Shown: piece by piece, positions 1 through 6,028 of the stretch
How the letters are laid out: the number at the start of each line of letters is the position of its first letter
Position numbering within the stretch: the first letter of the stretch is position 1
Assembly (NCBI GenBank): GCA_021785315.1
Contig: JAJYFX010000100.1
Location: 1 to 6,898, forward strand
DNA length: 6,898 nucleotides
Direction of reading: 5' to 3'
From: Actinomycetes bacterium
GTDB lineage: Bacteria > Actinomycetota > Acidimicrobiia > Acidimicrobiales > Acidimicrobiaceae
Position numbers and translations under genes: made by a program
Notes under the pieces: generated by a model
What the model was told of the DNA's origin: nothing
Seen by the model: only the letters and a program-made list of their open reading frames with translations
The model's database searches: none

Positions 1-14
1 GCCACTTTCGCCAT
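1..14 (-). CDS. Possible start of a further gene, truncated by the window edge
   Basis: An ATG at 14..12 opens a frame reading Met-Ala-Lys-Val before the window ends. It is preceded by GGGGGTG (27..21), a reasonable Shine-Dalgarno match six bases upstream. It lies 55 bases after the miaB stop on the same strand, so it could be the next gene of the miaB transcript. In many bacteria miaA or another housekeeping gene follows miaB, but four codons cannot identify a product. The call rests only on the start codon and ribosome binding site and could be chance. Confidence 0.35.
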
Positions 15-69
15 TTACAACACCCCCGGCTTGATATTGAAGGCAAATAACGCAATTACGAGTAAGAGC

Positions 70-1539
70 TTATCCGACCGTAAATGCTAACCTTTTCTTC
101 ACCCTTGGTGAACTCAGTACTTCGATTAGCTCACCACGTAAAAAGTAAACCGCAGCAGAATCGATCCTGACATTGGCGTACGAACCGGCTGCAAGCACTG
201 GCTGTGGCTGGTCCCCGACAACCGGTGCCAGAAAATGAACCAGCTTGTGCTGTCGCGTCCTACCAGTCCACAGTGCAGGGTTCTTTTTCGAAGGGCCTTC
301 AACCAACACCTCCTCGAGCAAACCGACCCGGTCCATGTGCCTCTGCAGAGCTGAGCGATCTATCACAATCTTGAGCCTCGCAAAACGCTCCGAAATGACC
401 TCTTCCGGCACGGCAAGATCGGTCATCTTAGCAGCCTCGGTTCCGGGTCGTGAAGAGAAGATGAAGGTGTATGCACCGTCATAGCCCGCCTCTGCGACAA
501 CCTCCAGCGTTCGCTCAAAATCATCGTCAGTTTCCCCGGGGAAACCAACAATTATGTCTGTGGTGACTGCAAGTCCTGGAATTGCCTTCCGTGCCATAGC
601 AAGCTTCTCAAGATACTTGTTCGAGTCATATCCCCGATGCATCAGAGAAAGAACTCGATCCGATCCAGACTGAAGTGGCAGATGCAAATGCTCACAGACT
701 GCCGGGGTCTCGGCCATAGCGGCGACTGTCTCAGGCAGCAAGTCCTTTGGATGAGGAGAGGTGTACCGCACACGCGAAATACCTTCGATTGCCCCCACTT
801 CCCGAAGCAAATCGGCAAACAGCGGCCGGGCTCGTCGATCGTTCTGCCAGTAAGGTCCAGCTGACAGGTGGTCGAGGCTTGGATCCTTCCTTAATGCCAA
901 GGCGATATCGCGGCCATACGAATTCACATTCTGCCCTAACAGCGTTACCTCGGTCACACCCTGAGCTGCCAACTCTGTCACTTCTGAAACAATATGACTG
1001 AAACTGCGCGACACCTCCTTGCCCCGCACAGAGGGAACGATGCAAAATGCGCAGCTATTATTGCAGCCCACCTGAATCGTAACCCAGGATTTAAAACTGC
1101 TGGTGCGAACTGCATTCAGGGCCGGCGCAAAGTCGACATCTTCGGACGAACTCTCATCGACAATTTCCATGATGGGGCCGTTCTCGTCAGATTGCCGGAG
1201 AAGCTCTGCAGCTCTGGAAACGTTATTGGTGCCAAATACGACATCAACCCAAGGCGCTCTTTTTTGAATAAGATCACGATCCTTTTGCGCCAGACACCCT
1301 GCCACCATGATCTTCAAATCTGGATTGCTGTCACGAATCGATTTGGCATGCCCCAGAGTTCCGTAAAGCTTGTTGTCGGCATTCTCCCGGATGCAACAGG
1401 TATTGAACACAATGACATCCGCTTCATCAGTCCCTGTTGCGGGAATCATGCCATCTGCCTCGAGCACGGAAGCGATTCTTTCCGAGTCATGCTCGTTCAT
1501 TTGACAGCCAAAAGTTCTCACTAAATACTTCTTACTCAC
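70..1539 (-). CDS. miaB: tRNA-2-methylthio-N6-isopentenyladenosine-37 synthase (MiaB)
   Basis: Radical-SAM methylthiotransferase that adds the 2-methylthio group to N6-isopentenyladenosine at position 37 of tRNAs reading UNN codons; a cytosolic enzyme with two 4Fe-4S clusters. Counting from the chosen GTG, the N-terminal methylthiotransferase domain carries cluster cysteines C12 (FGCQMNEHDSE), C48 (NTCCIRENA) and C82 (AGCLAQK). The radical-SAM motif CNNSCAFC gives C159, C163 and C166, and a TRAM domain fills the last 70 or so residues. NTCCIRENA and QMNEHDSE are MiaB-type rather than RimO-type. The protein is 489 residues, somewhat long, partly from an extended loop at about residues 211-236. 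The frame stays open upstream to 1623, but that extension would cross the recA terminator palindrome and overlap the recA stop, and it lies outside the domain. GTG 1539 puts the first cysteine at residue 12, normal for the family. Its Shine-Dalgarno is weak, so the exact start is less certain than the identity. Confidence 0.95.
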   Translation of the reverse strand: MSKKYLVRTFGCQMNEHDSERIASVLEADGMIPATGTDEADVIVFNTCCIRENADNKLYGTLGHAKSIRDSNPDLKIMVAGCLAQKDRDLIQKRAPWVDVVFGTNNVSRAAELLRQSDENGPIMEIVDESSSEDVDFAPALNAVRTSSFKSWVTIQVGCNNSCAFCIVPSVRGKEVSRSFSHIVSEVTELAAQGVTEVTLLGQNVNSYGRDIALALRKDPSLDHLSAGPYWQNDRRARPLFADLLREVGAIEGISRVRYTSPHPKDLLPETVAAMAETPAVCEHLHLPLQSGSDRVLSLMHRGYDSNKYLEKLAMARKAIPGLAVTTDIIVGFPGETDDDFERTLEVVAEAGYDGAYTFIFSSRPGTEAAKMTDLAVPEEVISERFARLKIVIDRSALQRHMDRVGLLEEVLVEGPSKKNPALWTGRTRQHKLVHFLAPVVGDQPQPVLAAGSYANVRIDSAAVYFLRGELIEVLSSPRVKKRLAFTVG

Positions 1540-1554
1540 GACTAACCAGACTAG

Positions 1555-1588
1555 CAACAAGGCCCACTCAATTGAGTGGGCCTTGTTG
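1555..1588 (-). terminator. Perfect 34-base palindrome after recA, probable terminator
   Basis: The sequence is a perfect inverted repeat with 17-base arms centred on AATT. As RNA it would form a roughly 15-base-pair stem with a four-base loop. The stem core GGCCCACTC/GAGTGGGCC is G+C rich, and its distal arm ends in the U-rich CCTTGTTG, as expected of an intrinsic terminator, although the U tract is interrupted. Its symmetry means it could work in either direction. It begins 31 bases after the recA stop and ends 15 bases before the miaB start, so it would end SOS-induced recA transcripts or limit read-through into miaB. Confidence 0.75.
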
Positions 1589-1619
1589 TCCGCGGAAATT
1601 TGCAGGTCATTCGCGAAGA

Positions 1620-2696
1620 TCATTCATCAAAATAAATTGGCTCATTGTCTGCCTCTGAAAATCCAGATGGCTGATCCGGGCCATTTGCCACAATGCCGAC
1701 TGCTGAGCGAACTTTCTCATCCAACTCGGCCATAAGACCTGGATTATTGGAGATGAACTCCTTCGCCTTCTCTCTACCCTGGCCAAGCTGCTCACCATCA
1801 TAGGTATACCAAGCACCGGACTTCTTTATAATTCCAGTCTCGACACCGACATCCAGCAAAGAGCCTTCCCTGGAGATTCCAAAGCCATACATGATGTCGA
1901 ACTCCGCCTGACGAAACGGAGGAGCGCACTTATTCTTTACAACCTTGGCCCTTGTTCGGCTTCCAACAATCTCCGCGCCATCCTTGATTGCCTCGATCTT
2001 TCGAATATCAATGCGAACTGAAGCGTAGAACTTCAGAGCGCGCCCGCCCGGAGTAACCTCTGGCGAACCATACATAACGCCTATCTTCTCCCTGAGCTGG
2101 TTGATAAAGATCGCAATTGTGGCCGATTTGTTCAAATTGCTGGTTAGTTTGCGCAAAGCCTGAGACATCAATCGAGCCTGTAGCCCTATATGGGCATCCC
2201 CCATCTCCCCTTCTATCTCAGCTCTGGGAGTAAGGGCAGCCACTGAGTCAATCACTAGAACGTCAAGTCCTCCGGAGCGAACCAACATATCGGCAATCTC
2301 CAACGCCTGCTCACCATTATCCGGCTGAGATATCAGAAGCTCATCTATGTCCACTCCGATTGCCTTCGCATATACCGGATCCATGGCATGCTCGGCATCG
2401 ATATAGGCACAGATTCCGCCATTCCTTTGAGCTTCCGCAACGACGTGCATTGCCAAAGTTGACTTTCCAGAAGATTCAGGACCAAAGACCTCGATCACTC
2501 TACCCCTGGGAAAACCGCCAACTCCTAATGCAAGATCTAAAGACATAGCACCAGTTGATATAGCCTCGATCTTCATATGAGCATTTTCACCCATCTTCAT
2601 GATCGAACCCTTACCAAATTGCTTTTCAATCTGACCTAGAGCCATTTCCAATGCTTTATAACGATCTGTTGCCTCTTCTTTCGCCAAGAAACTCAC
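1620..2696 (-). CDS. recA: Recombinase RecA
   Basis: RecA is the DNA-dependent ATPase that forms filaments on single-stranded DNA, pairs homologous strands and stimulates LexA self-cleavage. From GTG 2696 the protein is 358 residues (E. coli has 353). It shows the N-terminal helix ([17 protein letters not shown]), Walker [10 protein letters not shown] at 72-80, Walker B LDVLVIDS, loop L1 around GEMGDAHIG, loop L2 from [16 protein letters not shown], and an acidic C-terminus ending PIYFDE. There is no intein. The frame is open for 43 more codons up to ATG 2825. I prefer GTG 2696 because GAGG at 2705..2702 sits five bases upstream and the N-terminus then has normal length. GTG 2699 and TTG 2687 (giving [13 protein letters not shown]) are close alternatives, and ATG 2825 would give 401 residues. 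It has its own LexA-controlled promoter and is followed by a strong palindrome. recX is not next to it. Confidence 0.97.
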   Translation of the reverse strand: MSFLAKEEATDRYKALEMALGQIEKQFGKGSIMKMGENAHMKIEAISTGAMSLDLALGVGGFPRGRVIEVFGPESSGKSTLAMHVVAEAQRNGGICAYIDAEHAMDPVYAKAIGVDIDELLISQPDNGEQALEIADMLVRSGGLDVLVIDSVAALTPRAEIEGEMGDAHIGLQARLMSQALRKLTSNLNKSATIAIFINQLREKIGVMYGSPEVTPGGRALKFYASVRIDIRKIEAIKDGAEIVGSRTRAKVVKNKCAPPFRQAEFDIMYGFGISREGSLLDVGVETGIIKKSGAWYTYDGEQLGQGREKAKEFISNNPGLMAELDEKVRSAVGIVANGPDQPSGFSEADNEPIYFDE

Positions 2697-2833
2697 CACT
2701 CCCTCATTATCTATTTCCGCATTTTCGTAAGTCCGACCCATAAATCTGTAGAAACTACCTGCCCTAAAGATATCTAATTGCTGTGACAGTTTCTTCCCCG
2801 CCCTTACTAACGGGATCTGACGCATGGCTATTC
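2697..2833 (-). other. recA leader, or in-frame N-terminal extension
   Basis: Between the predicted transcription start (about 2833) and the preferred recA start lie about 137 bases. They could be an untranslated leader. From ATG 2825 they also stay open in the recA frame for 43 codons, with a second in-frame ATG at 2741. The encoded residues (beginning [12 protein letters not shown]) do not resemble the RecA N-terminus as I know it. I saw only short possible hairpins, such as GTAGTTTCTAC, and no recognisable riboswitch or terminator. Untranslated leader is the likelier reading. Confidence 0.45.
2699..2705 (-). promoter_or_regulatory. Putative recA ribosome binding site
   Basis: GAGGGAG on the minus strand, with its GAGG core five bases from GTG 2696. 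It is the best Shine-Dalgarno match in the recA leader. The in-frame ATGs at 2825 and 2741 have no comparable site at a suitable distance. This is the main argument for the short RecA start. Confidence 0.5.
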
Positions 2834-2839
2834 AAAACA

Positions 2840-2868
2840 ATTATACGAACATATGTTCGTGTTGTCAG
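2840..2868 (-). promoter_or_regulatory. recA promoter (sigma-70/sigma-A type)
   Basis: The minus strand reads CTGACA (-35, 2868..2863), a 17-base spacer, then TATAAT (-10, 2845..2840). The -10 is perfect, the -35 differs from TTGACA at one base, and the spacing is optimal. Transcription should start near 2834-2832, upstream of every candidate recA start. The LexA operator fills most of the spacer, so LexA binding would exclude RNA polymerase. Because cinA lies immediately upstream with no visible terminator, some recA message may also come from read-through. Confidence 0.85.
2846..2859. promoter_or_regulatory. LexA operator (SOS box)
   Basis: CGAACATATGTTCG is a perfect palindrome that matches the Gram-positive/actinobacterial LexA consensus CGAACRNRYGTTCG at every position. 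The symmetry extends one base each side to 16 bases. It lies inside the spacer between the recA -35 and -10 elements and abuts the -10, an ideal position for repression. It predicts that recA is induced by DNA damage and that the genome encodes a LexA of the actinobacterial/Firmicutes type rather than the CTG-N10-CAG type of Gammaproteobacteria. Confidence 0.93.
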
Positions 2869-2885
2869 CAGATTATAGAATTTTC

Positions 2886-4148
2886 TTAGTCAAGACCCGT
2901 CGAAGAACTCCTGCCGGAAAGCATTCGGCGGAGCCAATCGAGAGCTGAAATGGTGGCATACTGCCTGACCCTGTCCCTGTCTCCAGGCAAACTCAACTGG
3001 ATAGCCCTATCCCCAAACATGGTGGAAGAAGTACCAATAAAAACAGTGCCTATAGAGTTGCCCTCCTGAGATTCTGGACCAGCCACCCCTGTGATAGCTA
3101 AACCAAGATCACTTCCCAGCAGTTTTCTTACACCTAGAGCCAGTTCGATGGCAGCACTTTCACTGACGACGGGGCCATCGCTAACTCCAAGCAGCTGGTG
3201 TTTAACTTCGGAGGCGTACGAAACCACACAGCCTTTGTACCAACTTGACGCCCCAGGAACACTGACTAGGCGTGACGAAATCAACCCGCCGGTCAACGAT
3301 TCCGCCACAGACAGTGTCAGCCGAAGCCTTACCACTTCATTGGCCACCGACATTTCGATAGTGGTCTCGTCGACACCAAACACGATATCGCCGAGCATGC
3401 TTTTCAGCTCTTTTTCTTCGGCATCGAGTAGCGCATCTACAATCTTGCTTGACTTGCCCTTGGCGGTAATCCTCAGCTTGATGCCTTCGATTCCCGAAGC
3501 TAAAAAAGCAATCGTCGTACTGCCATCACTGGCATCTAGCGCCTCCAACCTGGGTGCCACCAGTTCCGACAGCGCTGACTCTGAAAGCCCCCAAGTCCTT
3601 AAAGTCCTAGAGCGAATAACCCCGCTTACCCCAGCCCGGAAGACTAGATCCGGTATCACCGCCCGATCCAACATATCGAGCATTTCGTATGGAACGCCTG
3701 GTACCGCATATATCACCTTGGCGCCCAGCGGGCATATGAGCCCTGGTGCAGTGCCCTTTTTCTGTTCTATAATCCCCGCGCCCACCGGCACCATAGCCTG
3801 CTTGGCATTATTGGCAGTCATGGTTCGACCCCTGGAGACGAACATCGCTCGAATCTTGTCTTCAATCTGAGGATTGTGCTGAAGCGGCACCCCCATGACC
3901 TCGGCGATTGCCTCGCGCGTAATGTCGTCTTGAGTCGGCCCAAGTCCGCCACAGACTAGAACAGCGTCGTTGCGCTCCAATGCCAGATTCAAAACGGAAA
4001 CGATCCGCTGAAGGTTGTCCCCCACCCGAGTCTGATAAAGGCAGTCGATTCCCACTTCAGCCAATTTTTGCGAAATAACGGCGGAATTTGTATCAACAAT
4101 TTGGCCGAGCAGCAGCTCAGTGCCAATGGCTACAATTTCGACTCGCAC
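2886..4148 (-). CDS. cinA: CinA family protein (MoCF-like domain plus nicotinamide-nucleotide amidase domain)
   Basis: Two-domain CinA of 420 residues, the usual length. Residues 1-170 form the molybdopterin-binding-like (COG1058) domain, with AIGTELLLGQIVDTN near the start, GGLGPTQDDITRE at 67-79 and GVPYEM at 151-156. In characterised homologues this domain has ADP-ribose or related pyrophosphatase activity. Residues about 265-410 form the CinA C-terminal domain, which deamidates nicotinamide mononucleotide in pyridine nucleotide salvage. Its markers are AESLTGG (282-288, with the presumed nucleophile S284), VVSYASEVK and GVAGPE (354-359). The usual AESCTGG cysteine is leucine here. The start is GTG 4148, with GGAGAG six bases upstream, and the protein then begins exactly at the conserved VEIVAIGTELL strand. 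It lies 20 bases after pgsA and directly before the recA promoter; cinA-recA adjacency is widespread and in pneumococcus links the pair to competence. No competence role can be inferred here. Confidence 0.95.
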   Translation of the reverse strand: MRVEIVAIGTELLLGQIVDTNSAVISQKLAEVGIDCLYQTRVGDNLQRIVSVLNLALERNDAVLVCGGLGPTQDDITREAIAEVMGVPLQHNPQIEDKIRAMFVSRGRTMTANNAKQAMVPVGAGIIEQKKGTAPGLICPLGAKVIYAVPGVPYEMLDMLDRAVIPDLVFRAGVSGVIRSRTLRTWGLSESALSELVAPRLEALDASDGSTTIAFLASGIEGIKLRITAKGKSSKIVDALLDAEEKELKSMLGDIVFGVDETTIEMSVANEVVRLRLTLSVAESLTGGLISSRLVSVPGASSWYKGCVVSYASEVKHQLLGVSDGPVVSESAAIELALGVRKLLGSDLGLAITGVAGPESQEGNSIGTVFIGTSSTMFGDRAIQLSLPGDRDRVRQYATISALDWLRRMLSGRSSSTGLD

Positions 4149-4154
4149 AGTTTG

Positions 4155-4160
4155 CTCTCC
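4155..4160 (-). promoter_or_regulatory. cinA ribosome binding site
   Basis: GGAGAG on the minus strand, six bases before GTG 4148, inside the 20-base pgsA-cinA gap. It supports the GTG as the cinA start and indicates initiation independent of pgsA translation. Confidence 0.7.
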
Positions 4161-4168
4161 GTTTTTGC

Positions 4169-4726
4169 CTATGCTGAATTTCGGACCCTACCATCGGCAT
4201 AATAAAAATATCCGCTCACAAGAGCTAGGAAAGTCGCTAGCCAGACAAGAATCCCAATTTCGATCTTGGCGGATCCATAAACTCCGGGTATCAAAACCAG
4301 GCCAATCACTATGACTTGAACGAACGTCTTTGCCTTTCCAAGAGGCCGGGCGGGAACCGAAATTCCCCTCCTGCCTAGAATGCTTCGGTAAAGAGACATC
4401 CAGGTCTCACGTATTGCCATTACTACAACCGGCAGCCACCACACTTCGTTTTTCGCCACCAAAACGGCGAAAAGGCCAAACACCATCAACTTGTCAGCCA
4501 GCGGGTCTAGAAACGCTCCCGACCGAGTGGTTCCCTGGTGCCGGGCCAGAATACCGTCAACCTTGTCAGTGGAAGCAAGAATCATCCAAATGACGAAAGC
4601 AAACCAGGTAGAGCCATGCTCAGCAACGCTGTACATTAGAACTGGAGTGACAATCACCCGGATAATAGTTATGAAATTTGACGGTGTAGCCAGTGCACCG
4701 GGGCCAAATGTGCTTTCCGTCGACAC
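4169..4726 (-). CDS. pgsA: CDP-diacylglycerol--glycerol-3-phosphate 3-phosphatidyltransferase (PGP synthase)
   Basis: Membrane enzyme that transfers the phosphatidyl group from CDP-diacylglycerol to glycerol-3-phosphate, giving phosphatidylglycerophosphate, the precursor of phosphatidylglycerol and cardiolipin. The protein is 185 residues, normal for PgsA. The CDP-alcohol phosphotransferase signature is present: D54, D57-G58, A61-R62, G70, D74 and D78, whose aspartates bind the metal and CDP group. The N-terminal PSNFITIIR (15-23) and the later GKAKTFVQ (130-137) are PgsA-like features that favour PGP synthase over phosphatidylinositol-phosphate or phosphatidylserine synthases. Hydrophobic segments lie near 18-35, 41-53, 80-104, 133-150 and 155-176. 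The AR-to-G spacing is seven residues rather than the eight of E. coli and B. subtilis PgsA. The start is GTG 4726, with AGGAGGG five bases upstream, which overlaps the rimO stop. Exact head-group specificity is inferred from motifs. Confidence 0.93.
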   Translation of the reverse strand: MSTESTFGPGALATPSNFITIIRVIVTPVLMYSVAEHGSTWFAFVIWMILASTDKVDGILARHQGTTRSGAFLDPLADKLMVFGLFAVLVAKNEVWWLPVVVMAIRETWMSLYRSILGRRGISVPARPLGKAKTFVQVIVIGLVLIPGVYGSAKIEIGILVWLATFLALVSGYFYYADGRVRNSA

Positions 4727-4730
4727 GTGA

Positions 4731-4737
4731 CCCTCCT
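4731..4737 (-). promoter_or_regulatory. pgsA ribosome binding site overlapping the rimO stop
   Basis: AGGAGGG on the minus strand is a near-perfect Shine-Dalgarno sequence, four to five bases from GTG 4726. Its first bases are part of the rimO TAG stop codon (4738..4736). Ribosomes finishing rimO therefore pass over the pgsA initiation site, which suggests coupled expression of the two genes. Confidence 0.85.
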
Positions 4738-6025
4738 AACCCTCAAACTCGCCATAAAGATCTGGACCCTCTGAACCCGAGATTACAAGATCCACATAGC
4801 CTCCAGATGGAATTTCCGCATCAATTTTAATGATTCCATCGATTTCAGGCGCTTCCCTGTAAGACCTCGCCACTCCGGGCTCGTCAACCAGGGCATTAAC
4901 TTTCGTTCCAATGATGTCGACCCGCTTCTTTTGTGTTATCGCTTCTTGAAGTTCTGAAACTTCAGCAAGCCTTTCCAGCATTAGAGACCGATCAACCTTG
5001 CCGTCTAGAGAATTAGCGTAGGTGCCGTCCTCATCCGAGAAGGTAAAAAATCCAGCCCAATCTAGCTGCGCCGCTTCAATGAACCTCAACAAATCGTCGT
5101 GATCTTCTTCAGTTTCGCCAGGATACCCAATGATGAATGAAGAGCGAAAAACCGCGTTCGGCTCAACCGAGCGAATGGTCCCGATCTTGTCAATAAATCG
5201 TTCGCCATTTCCCCACCTTTTCATACTGCGCAAAAGCCGGCGCGACGAATGCTGCAGCGAGAGATCGAAATACGGCACTCCCGTAGCGACGATGGCATCG
5301 ATAAGGGCCCCGGTCAATTCAGAGGGATAGATATAAAATAGGCGCACACGATCAAGGTATTCAGAAAGCCGTCCCACCAGGTCCACCAGCTGCTTCTGGC
5401 CGTAAAGGTCCAAACCATAGGAGGCTAGGTCCTGCGCAATGAGAACCACCTCACGTACATCGAGGCCAAGTGCCTCCTCCAATATCGAATCAATCGGCCT
5501 TGACTGCTGTTTGCCTCTGAACGACGGTATTGCGCAAAAGCCACAGGCTCTGTCGCAGCCTTCAGCAATCTTCAGGTAAGCCCAGGAACTGCTGACTTTT
5601 GGCCTAGGAAGATTGAGCAGATCAAAGTCCCGAGCTCCCCGAACACCACTCAGTCGTCCGGAAATCTTTACCGGAATCGATGCTGGCCCAGGTCGCGAAT
5701 TATCCAGCAGATCCTTGCCGAAACCCACAACTAAGTCAGCTTCGGGGAGTGCCTTGGCAAGTTCCTCGCCGTATCGCTCCGCCATGCAGCCGGTCACAAC
5801 AACCTTCGCGCCTCGTTTTTTGATCTCCACCAGATCAAGCACTGCCTCTATCGACTCAACCCGTGCAGCTTCTATAAATGAACAGGTATTCACCACAACA
5901 AGATCTGCTGCGCCAGCTTTCACTGCTGGCACGAGACCCTGGGAGGCCAACCTACCCTCTAGTTTCTCGGAATCGACCCTGTTTTTGGGGCAGCCCAGAG
6001 TTTCGATCCAATACGAAGAGTTCAT
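4736..6025 (-). CDS. rimO: Ribosomal protein S12 methylthiotransferase RimO
   Basis: Radical-SAM methylthiotransferase that puts a methylthio group on the beta carbon of a conserved aspartate of ribosomal protein uS12 (Asp89 in E. coli). The protein is 429 residues, close to the family norm. The N-terminal cluster cysteines are C12 (LGCPKNRVDSE), C48 (NTCSFIEAA) and C80 (TGCMAERYG). The radical-SAM triad is C157, C161 and C164 in EGCDRACGFCAIPSFRG, and a TRAM domain covers about the last 65 residues. GCPKNRVDSE, CSFIEAA and SLQHSSRRLLRSMKR identify RimO and separate it from MiaB, also encoded in this window. ATG 6025 puts the first cysteine at residue 12 and is the natural start. There is no Shine-Dalgarno at a workable distance; the thrB stop is three bases away (TAATAGATG), so initiation probably depends on translational coupling. 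It is followed nine bases later by pgsA. Confidence 0.96.
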   Translation of the reverse strand: MNSSYWIETLGCPKNRVDSEKLEGRLASQGLVPAVKAGAADLVVVNTCSFIEAARVESIEAVLDLVEIKKRGAKVVVTGCMAERYGEELAKALPEADLVVGFGKDLLDNSRPGPASIPVKISGRLSGVRGARDFDLLNLPRPKVSSSWAYLKIAEGCDRACGFCAIPSFRGKQQSRPIDSILEEALGLDVREVVLIAQDLASYGLDLYGQKQLVDLVGRLSEYLDRVRLFYIYPSELTGALIDAIVATGVPYFDLSLQHSSRRLLRSMKRWGNGERFIDKIGTIRSVEPNAVFRSSFIIGYPGETEEDHDDLLRFIEAAQLDWAGFFTFSDEDGTYANSLDGKVDRSLMLERLAEVSELQEAITQKKRVDIIGTKVNALVDEPGVARSYREAPEIDGIIKIDAEIPSGGYVDLVISGSEGPDLYGEFEG

Positions 6026-6028
6026 CTA

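Noticed and set aside
994..1524. 176-residue open frame on the plus strand
   Set aside because: It lies opposite the miaB N-terminal and radical-SAM region, where the minus-strand frame carries all the expected cysteine motifs.
1540..1623. N-terminal extension of MiaB to 517 residues from 1623
   Set aside because: It would overlap the recA stop, run through the terminator palindrome and add 28 residues absent from the family. GTG 1539 gives a normal N-terminus.
1620..2696. Possible intein in RecA, as in some mycobacteria
   Set aside because: The frame has ordinary RecA length and reads continuously through Walker A, L1 and L2 with no inserted domain.
2872..2877. Second TATAAT hexamer on the minus strand upstream of the recA promoter
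   Set aside because: No -35 element at a suitable distance: the nearest TTGACT is only ten bases away. The TATAAT at 2845..2840 has correct spacing.
3091..3870. 259-residue open frame on the plus strand
   Set aside because: It is wholly antisense to cinA, very rich in Ser, Thr, Leu and Pro, with no recognisable domain. It is a shadow of the strongly supported cinA frame.
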